The notes under the pieces were generated by a model. It was not told where the DNA came from. It made no database searches and saw nothing but the letters and a program-made list of their open reading frames with translations. This document shows positions 1-5,552 of a stretch of 8,095 nucleotides of DNA, one piece after another (position 1 is the first letter of the stretch; each line of letters begins with the position of its first letter). A program made the position numbers and the translations under genes. This DNA is from Treponema sp. GTDB lineage: Bacteria > Spirochaetota > Spirochaetia > Treponematales > Breznakiellaceae. The stretch covers positions 1 to 8,095 of the forward strand of contig JAIROH010000149.1 of assembly GCA_031257595.1 (NCBI GenBank), written 5' to 3'.

Positions 1-424
1 GTCCCAGGTTGTCGCGCAGTCCCAGCCGATCGGCGCGCATCCGTACCTGGCCGGCGCTTTCTTCCCCGGAAATGTACAAAATCCGGCCCCTGGTCTCCGC
101 CGCCGCGGCGGCCTGGAGAAGCAGGGTGGATTTACCGATACCCGGCTCGCCTCCCAGCAGTACCGCCGACCTTTTCATGATTCCGCCGCCCAAAACCCGG
201 TCCAGTTCGGCAAGCCCGCTTCCGATGCGTTTTCCTTCCTGGGGATCTACCGACGAAAGGGGAAAAGAACGGCTCGGGCTTTCATTCCGCCCCGGCCGCC
301 TGCCCGGATCGACGACCGTTTCCGCAAGGGTATTCCATTCCCCGCATTCGGGGCATTTTCCCAGCCATTTGGGTTCTTCATGACCGCAGGACGTACAGCG
401 GTAAAGGGTTTTTTCTTTCTTCAT
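1..424 (-). CDS. radA: DNA repair ATPase RadA, N-terminal part (runs off left edge)
   Basis: RadA is a RecA-like ATPase that drives branch migration and processing of recombination intermediates during DNA repair. The 141 codons seen begin MKKEKTLYRC and carry the family's N-terminal C4 zinc finger (Cys10, Cys13, Cys24, Cys27; CxxC...CPEC). A linker follows, then SGLAELDRVLGGG and the Walker A loop GEPGIGKST at residues 92-100, and RILYISGEES near 114-122, all typical of RadA. The Walker B, KNRFG and Lon-like C-terminal parts lie outside the window. The ATG at 424-422 suits the family, whose zinc finger starts about ten residues in. A weak GCGGA stands about 9 nt upstream. The gene follows cheX on the same strand with a 40-nt gap and no terminator between, so the two are probably co-transcribed. 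Identity is confident; co-transcription is inferred. Confidence 0.96.
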   Translation of the reverse strand, partial: MKKEKTLYRCTSCGHEEPKWLGKCPECGEWNTLAETVVDPGRRPGRNESPSRSFPLSSVDPQEGKRIGSGLAELDRVLGGGIMKRSAVLLGGEPGIGKSTLLLQAAAAAETRGRILYISGEESAGQVRMRADRLGLRDNLG

Positions 425-464
425 CCGGGTATTCCGCAAAACAGATTTTAACAGACTTTAAACG

Positions 465-926
465 CTAATCAATGGTGAGGGACAGCCAAATGGTGTCGGT
501 ATCGAAAACCGTAAAAGGAATACACAACAGCCGGGTTCTTTCTTCGGGGATGACAATGAACCGGGCATTCCCCCGGACAACGGCGGGAAGGGAAATGATT
601 ATCTTGAACATATCTTCCAGGTTTTTTTTGACATTCCCGGCGATAATGTTTACGATTTCGCCGATTGCGTCAACCACATCGGCGTCGGAAAAATCGATCC
701 CTTCGCCGATAAGACGCCCGGCTATTTTGGACGCCGTAGAGGCTCCCATCGAAATTGAGATAAGGCCTTTTACTTCGCCGGTCAGGGCGATAATCCCGGA
801 AATGTCCCAGTCAAGAAAAGCTTCTTTCTGGATAAAATATGCGCGTCCAGGAATTATTTCGCAGTTCAAAAGACTTTTGAAGACCGTTTTACATACCTGG
901 ACAAACGGTTGAATGTATTGTTCCAT
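465..926 (-). CDS. cheX: CheX-type CheY-phosphate phosphatase
   Basis: CheX dephosphorylates the chemotaxis response regulator CheY-P in the cytoplasm and so resets the flagellar signal. Spirochaetes commonly use CheX rather than CheZ. The product is 153 aa, about the length of known CheX proteins. It has the CheC/CheX signature around residues 86-100 (DAIGEIVNIIAGNVK), with Glu90 and Asn93 in the ExxN positions that act on the phosphoryl group and Gly97 following. A second motif copy is absent, as expected for CheX and unlike CheC. The frame can be extended to a TTG at 977, but those extra 17 codons coincide with a near-consensus promoter (-35 at 977-972, -10 at 954-949), so I chose the ATG at 926. 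No good Shine-Dalgarno sequence precedes it. radA follows 40 nt downstream. The family call is confident; CheX could be mislabelled among CheC-like relatives. Confidence 0.88.
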   Translation of the reverse strand: MEQYIQPFVQVCKTVFKSLLNCEIIPGRAYFIQKEAFLDWDISGIIALTGEVKGLISISMGASTASKIAGRLIGEGIDFSDADVVDAIGEIVNIIAGNVKKNLEDMFKIIISLPAVVRGNARFIVIPEERTRLLCIPFTVFDTDTIWLSLTID

Positions 927-948
927 AATTATTGTGACAACACTGGTC

Positions 949-977
949 AGTATAGAACATAGCCGTTGTTTTGACAA
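949..977 (-). promoter_or_regulatory. Sigma-70-type promoter of cheX-radA
   Basis: On the minus strand TTGTCA (977-972) is followed by exactly 17 nt and then TATACT (954-949), each one mismatch from consensus. Transcription would start near 942, leaving a leader of about 16 nt before the cheX ATG. The position rules out the upstream TTG as the start codon. Confidence 0.75.
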
Positions 978-1059
978 GGGCGCGTTGCCTCAAGTAGCAA
1001 TTCAAAGTTTGTGTTCTGAAAACGAAAAGACGCCTTTAAAAATTTATCGGGGGGCCTGT

Positions 1060-1103
1060 CTGCCGGCAAAACATGGGCCCCCTTCCCCATATTTTGCCGG
1101 CAG
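1060..1103. repeat. Hairpin 1 of the inverted-repeat element
   Basis: CTGCCGGCAAAA (1060-1071) pairs perfectly with TTTTGCCGGCAG (1092-1103). After one C/A mismatch the stem continues through ATGGG/CCCAT, giving 17 of 18 pairs and an 8-nt loop rich in C. No T tract follows on either side, so it does not look like a normal intrinsic terminator. Confidence 0.75.
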
Positions 1104-1124
1104 TGCGCTGACTTTTATTCGAAA

Positions 1125-1199
1125 GTCTGGTTTAATACCCCGGAGCTCTGCTCTGGCTCAAATAATGCAATGCTTACAAAATTTGGTATTAAACCAGAC
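1125..1199. repeat. Hairpin 2 of the inverted-repeat element, with motif-bearing loop
   Basis: GTCTGGTTTAATACC (1125-1139) pairs perfectly over 15 bp with GGTATTAAACCAGAC (1185-1199). The 45-nt loop contains a small inner hairpin, CCGGAG/CTCTGG around CTCTG (1140-1156), and then the sequence AATGCAATGCTTA (1164-1176). Both sequences recur in hairpin 3 in the opposite order. Confidence 0.75.
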
Positions 1200-1223
1200 G
1201 GTGTTATAAACTTCCTATCGAAC

Positions 1224-1285
1224 GAACCTCCCCTGTAAACAATGCAACGCTTAGGATACCTCGGAGATCTGCTCCGGGGAGGTTC
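1224..1285. repeat. Hairpin 3 of the inverted-repeat element, with motif-bearing loop
   Basis: GAACCTCCCC (1224-1233) pairs with GGGGAGGTTC (1276-1285). The loop contains AATGCAACGCTTA (1241-1253) and an inner hairpin CGGAG/CTCCG around ATCTG (1262-1276). These match the loop sequences of hairpin 2, but in reversed order on the same strand. Confidence 0.7.
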
Positions 1286-1412
1286 ATGAGCGTCTTTTGC
1301 CTTATCGTGAACTTTGAATTGCTAATACAGATCGCGTATAGGACGTATTCAACAGATAAAAGTATACTCTTATAGTTTTGGCTAAATCAAAGAACGAATA
1401 ATGTCTTTAGTT

Positions 1413-1558
1413 CGCGTCGCCGGAGATTTTGGCAGGCACACCTACAAAAAAGTATCGCGGGGTGGCCGCAAAAACCGGCCCGGACTTGTCCCGGGACGGG
1501 TTTTTGTGGACAGGCCCCCAAGCTTTTTCGTGTGCCTGCCTCGATAATCAGCGACGCG
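1413..1558. repeat. ~146-bp imperfect hairpin element downstream of the SpoIID-domain gene
   Basis: Outer arms CGCGTCGC (1413-1420) and GCGACGCG (1551-1558) pair, then 10 unpaired bases lie on each side. The stem continues with GGCAGGCACAC (1431-1441) and GTGTGCCTGCC (1530-1540), AAAAAG/CTTTTT (1447-1452, 1523-1528), GGGG/CCCC and the inner core at 1466-1509. The two sides are almost exactly symmetric in spacing. CTTTA stands close outside both ends (1405-1409 and 1561-1565), a possible target duplication. A 61-codon frame on the minus strand (1572-1387) spans the element and is probably not a gene. The element begins 14 nt beyond the stop of the SpoIID-domain gene, so it could end that transcript. 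Confidence 0.7.
1466..1509 (-). terminator. Probable intrinsic terminator core (possibly bidirectional)
   Basis: CCGCAAAAACC (1466-1476) pairs with GGTTTTTGTGG (1499-1509) with one G-T pair, capped by CCCGG (1479-1483) and CCGGG (1491-1495) with a 7-nt loop. Read on the minus strand, a GC-rich stem is followed by TTTTT (1474-1470), about 65-100 nt past the stop codon of the SpoIID-domain gene. The A5/T5 flanks make it terminator-like in both directions. Confidence 0.5.
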
Positions 1559-1571
1559 GACTTTACTGTCA

Positions 1572-3650
1572 TTATAGCCTTTGATTAAGACAGAACACTA
1601 GTTCCGCCCGGGGGTAGTAGTGGCGGAGTATTTCTTCGGCGCTGTAGCCGGCGTTTGCCATGCCGGCGGCCCCGTGCTGGTCAAGGCCTATGCCGTGGCC
1701 GTGGCCCGCGCCCTTAAAAATAACGTACTCGACGTTTCCCGATTTATCGAACTTGTTACCGATGGTAAACAGACTGCTCCGTAGCGCGCCCATTGCCGCC
1801 CAGATAGCGTCGCCCCGCACAAAGACGCTTTTGTCTTTGCCTTCCACTTCCAGTTCGTAGATACGGCCCGATATGCCCCTGCCCCTGCTGACAATCCGCC
1901 TGATTTCGCCGGGATTTTCGGGAAGACGGCGGCATATTTCGTCGACGGACACCCATTTTTCCCAGCGGTAGGAAGACGGATAGTAGAAAGGGCTTACCGA
2001 TGAAAAACTGAACGGTGCTTCGTGTATCCACGCGTCAAGTTCGTCCAGGGGAAGACGCCCGGTACGTTCCGGCAGCAGGATGTCCGGAACGGCCGCCATG
2101 TACGCGTCGTAGCCCCACATTGTCCTGCTGTCTTCGCTGTAGCCGCCGTGGTTCGCCGAAAAATAGGCTTTAATGGGTTCACCGCCGCCCCGCAGGATAA
2201 CGCCCCGGGTGTCGTTTACCGCCTGGGTGGTTATTTTGGTTTCCTCCCCGGCGCCGTGATAGGCCATGGATCGGGGGCTGCCGTAAAGGTCAAAACCCCT
2301 GTCGGCGAACTGGCCCAGCATGGCAAGGCTGTAGGAACGGGCGGCGATGGCCTGGGCCCTGATCGCCTCTTCCGGCCAGTCCGCGGGCATTTCCGCGGGG
2401 ATTACCCCGTAAAGGTACGCTTCGATGTTGACGATGTTAACCACCGTCATCCCGTTCCCCGCCGGACGGAATTCCAGCCTTCCCCGGTAAGTACGGTTTG
2501 TCCCGGGGTATCCGGGAACGACCCCGGCCACAATCGAAGTGTCGGCGGGATCGTCGTATTCCAGGGTAAGGGGTTCCCCGGAACGGGCAACAACCCCGCC
2601 GTTTGCGTCCTGTATGTCGATCCGTCCCTGTTCGCCCGTTCCGGGATTCCAGGCAATCCATATCTGTTCCCTGGCCCTGCCCCGGTACACAACAGCGGCC
2701 CCTTCGGAACGTATCCTGAACGCCCCGCCGCTTTTTACCGAAACAAGTTCCCGGTTTTCGGCAAGGCCTATGCGGATAAGGCTTTCTCCGGGGGGCGGCG
2801 TCAGCCTGGGCGGATTGGCGCCGATCTTTCCGCGTATAAGTTCCGCCGCGCTTTGATCGCCGGTACGCCGCCGGGCTTCGGCGAAGGCGGCGGCGATTTC
2901 CGGATCGTCGGGAAAGCGGCGGGCGGCCCTGCCTAGGATATCCACGGCCTGGGTCCAGGCGTTCCGGGCGGCAAGGGCCTTGCCCAGGGGATACAGGGCC
3001 TGGGTAAAGGCGGCGTCCTGGCTTACCACGTTACGGTAACAGTTTTCGGCCTCTCTGGGAGAACTTTTTTCCAAAAGTTCTCCCAGGCTGAACCACGCAA
3101 TCGGCCGGTACCGGTTCAGGGCAAGGCTTTCCCGGAAACGTTCAATGGCTTCCTCATCATTACCCTGTTCCCTGTGGATCATCGCGTCAAAAAACAAAAA
3201 TTCCGCCCTGCCGCGCGAAGGGGCGTAACGGATAGCCGCTTCCACCCTGTTCCGGAACGCGGCGGCCTTACGCGGCTCTCCGGAAAGGTAGTACGCCTCA
3301 AACAGATCCAGGCAGAGGTCTTCACCGCCCGAATCGACAATATCTTCCAGAAGCTTTATCATTCCGCGGTAATTGCCCAGTTCGCGGTATACGGTTACCA
3401 GCTGGCGTTTTGCCGGCATATTGCCGTCATCAGCTTCCAGAATGGCCCGGAGATCCGCCGCCGCCTCTTCCGCCCTCCCGTCATGGTACGCTTCAACGGC
3501 GTCTTCGAGGGCTGGAACCGCCTGTTCCCGGCTTTCCGGCGATCCCGAGCAGGAAAACGCGCAGAAAAGAAACAGGAACGGCGCCAAAAAGCCGATATTC
3601 CGAAAGATAAAAAATCCTTTGGTTTTGGCGTACCGGAGTGAATTAGACAT
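1572..3650 (-). CDS. TPR and SpoIID/LytB-domain lipoprotein
   Basis: The C-terminal half is a SpoIID/LytB domain, the family of Bacillus SpoIID, which cuts glycan strands of peptidoglycan as a lytic transglycosylase. Numbering is from the ATG at 3650 (692 aa). A basic start and hydrophobic stretch end in a loose lipobox, AFSC with Cys34, so the protein is probably a periplasm-facing lipoprotein. TPR-like helix pairs fill about 46-275, then a proline-rich linker (279-290), then SpoIID from about 290. Key motifs are VVNIVNIEAYLYGVIPAEMP (403-422), whose Glu420 sits at the conserved GVxxxEMP position, and GHGHGIGLDQHGA (649-661) with HYYP at 677-680. The frame extends to a GTG at 3674, but only the ATG at 3650 has a Shine-Dalgarno (GGAG, 5 nt away). 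It is divergent from rpoN. The family is confident; enzymatic activity and the role in a non-sporulating cell are inferred. Confidence 0.9.
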   Translation of the reverse strand: MSNSLRYAKTKGFFIFRNIGFLAPFLFLFCAFSCSGSPESREQAVPALEDAVEAYHDGRAEEAAADLRAILEADDGNMPAKRQLVTVYRELGNYRGMIKLLEDIVDSGGEDLCLDLFEAYYLSGEPRKAAAFRNRVEAAIRYAPSRGRAEFLFFDAMIHREQGNDEEAIERFRESLALNRYRPIAWFSLGELLEKSSPREAENCYRNVVSQDAAFTQALYPLGKALAARNAWTQAVDILGRAARRFPDDPEIAAAFAEARRRTGDQSAAELIRGKIGANPPRLTPPPGESLIRIGLAENRELVSVKSGGAFRIRSEGAAVVYRGRAREQIWIAWNPGTGEQGRIDIQDANGGVVARSGEPLTLEYDDPADTSIVAGVVPGYPGTNRTYRGRLEFRPAGNGMTVVNIVNIEAYLYGVIPAEMPADWPEEAIRAQAIAARSYSLAMLGQFADRGFDLYGSPRSMAYHGAGEETKITTQAVNDTRGVILRGGGEPIKAYFSANHGGYSEDSRTMWGYDAYMAAVPDILLPERTGRLPLDELDAWIHEAPFSFSSVSPFYYPSSYRWEKWVSVDEICRRLPENPGEIRRIVSRGRGISGRIYELEVEGKDKSVFVRGDAIWAAMGALRSSLFTIGNKFDKSGNVEYVIFKGAGHGHGIGLDQHGAAGMANAGYSAEEILRHYYPRAELVFCLNQRL

Positions 3651-3704
3651 GAAAGCTCCAAAAAGCGGATACACTATTTTTCATCGGCGAACGGAGCTGA
3701 ATTC

Positions 3705-3733
3705 TTGACAAAGCCCCTCTATAGAATAATAGT
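3705..3733 (+). promoter_or_regulatory. Sigma-70-type promoter of rpoN, predicting a leaderless mRNA
   Basis: A consensus TTGACA (3705-3710) is followed by 17 nt and AATAGT (3728-3733; 4 of 6 matches). Only 6 nt separate this -10 box from the rpoN ATG at 3740, so the expected start of transcription is the A of the start codon. No Shine-Dalgarno exists upstream. The promoter lies in the 89-bp gap shared with the divergent SpoIID-domain gene, for which I find no equally clear promoter. Confidence 0.6.
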
Positions 3734-3739
3734 TTTAAT

Positions 3740-5131
3740 ATGCTCCAGCGTCAGGCCCTGGTCCAGGAACAGCGTTTCAGGTTAAGTCCGCAGATCTATC
3801 AGTCCATAAAGCTGATGGAGCTTCCCGTTATAGATCTGCGGGAAAAGATTCAGGAAGAGCTGGAGAAGAACCCGGCCCTGGAGGTGCTTGAAGAGCCGGC
3901 CACCGTTTCCCTGGAAGAGAGCTACGAGCCGCGGAAGGATGACGACGATTATTTTACCCTTGGTTCCGATTCGTCGTTTATGCGGCGGAACGGGGAGGAA
4001 GTATCGGAGGAAAAACGGCAGTTTTTGGAAGGGGCCATCGCAAGGCCGGAAACCCTTCAGGAACACCTGCTCTGGCAGCTTGCCCTGGAAACCGCGGACG
4101 ACGATGTCCGCCGTATCGGCGAACTGTTGATTCAAAACCTTGACGAAGACGGCTTTCACATGGAACCGGTGGATTTGCTTCTTGCGGGAGAAAACAGGGC
4201 AAAAATAAAAGAGGCCATGGCCCTGGTTCAGTCCCTGGATCCCTGCGGAACCTGTACGTCGGGCTATCAGGAATCCCTTAAAGTCCAGGCCGCCCTGCTC
4301 CGCGACGCGCCGCCGTACATGGAAGCGGCGCTTGAAAAGCTGGCCGCTCTTGAAAAGGGTAAATTTGCCGAAACCGCGAAGGAGCTGGGGAGGAGCGAAG
4401 AAGAAATACGCGCCTGTTTCCAGCGGATCAAAGAGGAGCTTTCCCCGTTTCCGGGCCGCCGGTTTACCGGGGAGAAAACGCGTTATGCGGTGCCGGATGT
4501 CGAGGTTCAGCGGAAAGAAGGTGAATTTATCATCATCCTTAACAACGAAGAGATTCCCGTGCTGGGAATCAATCCGTTTTTCATGAAAATTGCCGGTGAA
4601 AAAAACACCGGTTCCGCTGGTTCACGGGAAACGCCGGAAAACAGGCGGGAGACCAGAGATTTTGTTCAGGAAAATATAAAGGAAGCCCGCTGGTTTATTC
4701 AGTCCATCAACCAGAGAAACCATACCCTGCTCCGGGTGTCACGGGCAATCGTGGAATTTCAGCGGGCCTTTTTTGACAAGGGTCCCAAGTGCCTTGTTCC
4801 CCTTACCCTAAGGGACATAGCCAAAGAACTTGGCGTACATGAAACGACGGTTTCCAGAACCGCCAACAGCAAATACATGCAGACCGAATGGGGGCTTTAT
4901 GAACTGCGCTATTTTTTTACCAATTCGATAAGCGGCGCCGGTTCAGAAGGTTCGCGGTATTCCAAAGAAGGCGTCAAAGAGATACTGCGGGAAATTATAA
5001 CCGGGGAAGGCCGGCGCCTTTCCGATCAGGAGCTGGCCGGACTGCTTGCCAGGCGGGGAATATCCCTGGCCCGGCGTACCGTTGCCAAATATCGTAGCGA
5101 GCTTGATTTAGGCTCGTCTTATTCCCGATGA
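3740..5131 (+). CDS. rpoN: RNA polymerase sigma-54 factor
   Basis: Sigma-54 directs RNA polymerase to -24/-12 promoters, which open only with an AAA+ activator. The 463-aa product has the family layout. Region I is a Gln/Leu-rich N-terminus (RFRLSPQIYQSIKLMELP, 12-29) that contacts activators. An acidic linker with DDDDYF follows at 67-72. The core-binding domain lies at about 90-280, with SLDPCG at 165-170. The DNA-binding helix-turn-helix is at 357-393 (LRDIAKELGVHETTVSR...KYMQTEWGLYELRYFF), and the RpoN box ARRTVAKYRSEL is at 444-455, close to the canonical ARRTVAKYRE. The start at 3740 matches family N-termini, and no ribosome binding site precedes it, which fits a leaderless transcript. 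hpf follows 67 nt downstream, a common arrangement. No -24/-12 promoter was spotted in this window, so target genes are unknown here. Length is near the family norm and no key motif is missing. Confidence 0.98.
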   Translation: MLQRQALVQEQRFRLSPQIYQSIKLMELPVIDLREKIQEELEKNPALEVLEEPATVSLEESYEPRKDDDDYFTLGSDSSFMRRNGEEVSEEKRQFLEGAIARPETLQEHLLWQLALETADDDVRRIGELLIQNLDEDGFHMEPVDLLLAGENRAKIKEAMALVQSLDPCGTCTSGYQESLKVQAALLRDAPPYMEAALEKLAALEKGKFAETAKELGRSEEEIRACFQRIKEELSPFPGRRFTGEKTRYAVPDVEVQRKEGEFIIILNNEEIPVLGINPFFMKIAGEKNTGSAGSRETPENRRETRDFVQENIKEARWFIQSINQRNHTLLRVSRAIVEFQRAFFDKGPKCLVPLTLRDIAKELGVHETTVSRTANSKYMQTEWGLYELRYFFTNSISGAGSEGSRYSKEGVKEILREIITGEGRRLSDQELAGLLARRGISLARRTVAKYRSELDLGSSYSR

Positions 5132-5191
5132 TCCTCCGCGCGGAGGAGTCCTTCACTGTGTGAAGGGATAAAAAAAATTATATTGAGGAGG
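5132..5191 (+). promoter_or_regulatory. hpf leader: two hairpins and a strong Shine-Dalgarno
   Basis: A 16-bp perfect palindrome, TCCTCCGCGCGGAGGA, begins directly after the rpoN stop codon (5132-5147). A second hairpin follows, CCTTCAC/GTGAAGG with a 3-nt loop (5150-5166). The hpf ribosome binding site GAGGAGG is at 5185-5191, 7 nt before its ATG. The TCCTCC arm could pair with that site instead of its own partner, so alternate folds could control hpf translation. The hairpins are followed by A residues, not T, so this is not an intrinsic terminator for rpoN. Confidence 0.5.
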
Positions 5192-5198
5192 CTGTTTT

Positions 5199-5489
5199 AT
5201 GAACATCGACATCAAAGCGGTACATTTTACGTTACGGGATGACGCGAAGGAGTATGTAGAACGGAAAATTGATCGTATCCACAATGCGGAAAACATGATC
5301 GTGGACCTTAGGGTAACACTTACCAAAGACAAGGATTTTACGGCCGAAGCCACGGTAAACTTCCGCTGGGGGGTATCGGTTCATATAAAAGAACACGATT
5401 TTGAACTTAATCCTGCGATAGACAAACTGATGGACAAGCTTGAACAGAAGGTTGTCAAGGAAAAGGAGAAGGTTAAAGAAAAACGCTAA
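5199..5489 (+). CDS. hpf: Ribosome hibernation-promoting factor, short form (HPF/RaiA/YfiA)
   Basis: HPF-family proteins bind the decoding region of the small ribosomal subunit during starvation and silence or dimerise ribosomes. The 96-aa product fits the short form: it covers the N-terminal beta-alpha-beta-beta-beta-alpha domain (MNIDIKAVHFTLRDDAKEYV... to DKLMDKLEQKV) and ends in a lysine/glutamate-rich tail (VVKEKEKVKEKR). It lacks the C-terminal dimerisation domain of long HPF. The start has an excellent ribosome binding site (GAGGAGG, 7 nt upstream). It lies 67 nt after rpoN on the same strand. In many proteobacteria rpoN is followed by hpf and then PTS genes; here a DNA methyltransferase comes next. 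Because it is short, which of the paralogous names applies (hpf or raiA) is uncertain, but the family is clear. Confidence 0.93.
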   Translation: MNIDIKAVHFTLRDDAKEYVERKIDRIHNAENMIVDLRVTLTKDKDFTAEATVNFRWGVSVHIKEHDFELNPAIDKLMDKLEQKVVKEKEKVKEKR

Positions 5490-5537
5490 GCGGTAACCTA
5501 TGGTTCAGGTACGGGCGCTGTACCGCCGGGAAAAACA

Positions 5538-5546
5538 TGCTATAGT
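5538..5546 (+). promoter_or_regulatory. Extended -10 promoter of the methyltransferase gene, predicting a leaderless mRNA
   Basis: TGCTATAGT matches an extended -10 element (TGn plus TATAGT at 5541-5546, 5 of 6 matches). The best -35 candidate, TGTACC at 5519-5524, is weak, as usual for extended -10 promoters. Six nucleotides separate the box from the ATG at 5553, so transcription should begin on the start codon. No Shine-Dalgarno is present. Confidence 0.5.
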
Positions 5547-5552
5547 ATCCGC

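Larger units (their letters stand above)
995..1324. repeat. ~330-bp inverted-repeat element with three internal hairpins (MITE-like or structured RNA)
   Basis: The segment is bounded by a perfect 15-bp inverted repeat, TAGCAATTCAAAGTT (995-1009) and its complement (1310-1324). A second 9-bp pair lies just inside: AAAAGACGC (1025-1033) and GCGTCTTTT (1290-1298). The interior holds three strong hairpins (1060-1103, 1125-1199, 1224-1285). No plausible gene fits; the frame open across 913-1209 ignores all this structure. Both ends carry TA, which would suit insertion at a TA dinucleotide as with IS630/Tc1-type elements and the MITEs derived from them, but no transposase is present and this is inference. 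A folded noncoding RNA is the alternative. I do not recognise a named family. Confidence 0.65.

Noticed and set aside
9..383. 124-codon plus-strand frame
   Set aside because: It is antisense to radA, whose zinc finger and Walker A motif are certain.
472..912. 146-codon plus-strand frame
   Set aside because: It is antisense to cheX, which has clear family motifs and its own promoter.
913..1209. 98-codon plus-strand frame
   Set aside because: It runs through the cheX promoter and two hairpins, lacks a ribosome binding site and shows no protein-like pattern.
1125..1285. Integron attC sites
   Set aside because: The hairpins have long inverted repeats, but the required RYYYAAC/GTTRRRY ends are not present and no integrase or cassette gene is in view.
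1429..1445. Sigma-54 (-24/-12) promoter suggested by TGGCAGGCAC
   Set aside because: The -12 GC element is absent and the sequence is part of the hairpin arm; no other convincing sigma-54 site was seen.
2022..2936. 304-codon open frame on the plus strand
   Set aside because: It lies antisense to the SpoIID-domain gene, whose motifs are clear. Its product is rich in Gly/Pro/Arg/Val with no recognisable domain, as expected from the mirror of a GC-biased gene.
5150..5183. Intrinsic terminator between rpoN and hpf
   Set aside because: The hairpin is followed by a run of A on the plus strand, not T, so it would not terminate rpoN transcription.
5490..5526. Terminator after hpf from GCGGTA/TACCGC pairing
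   Set aside because: The loop is long, shorter competing pairings exist, and no T tract follows.
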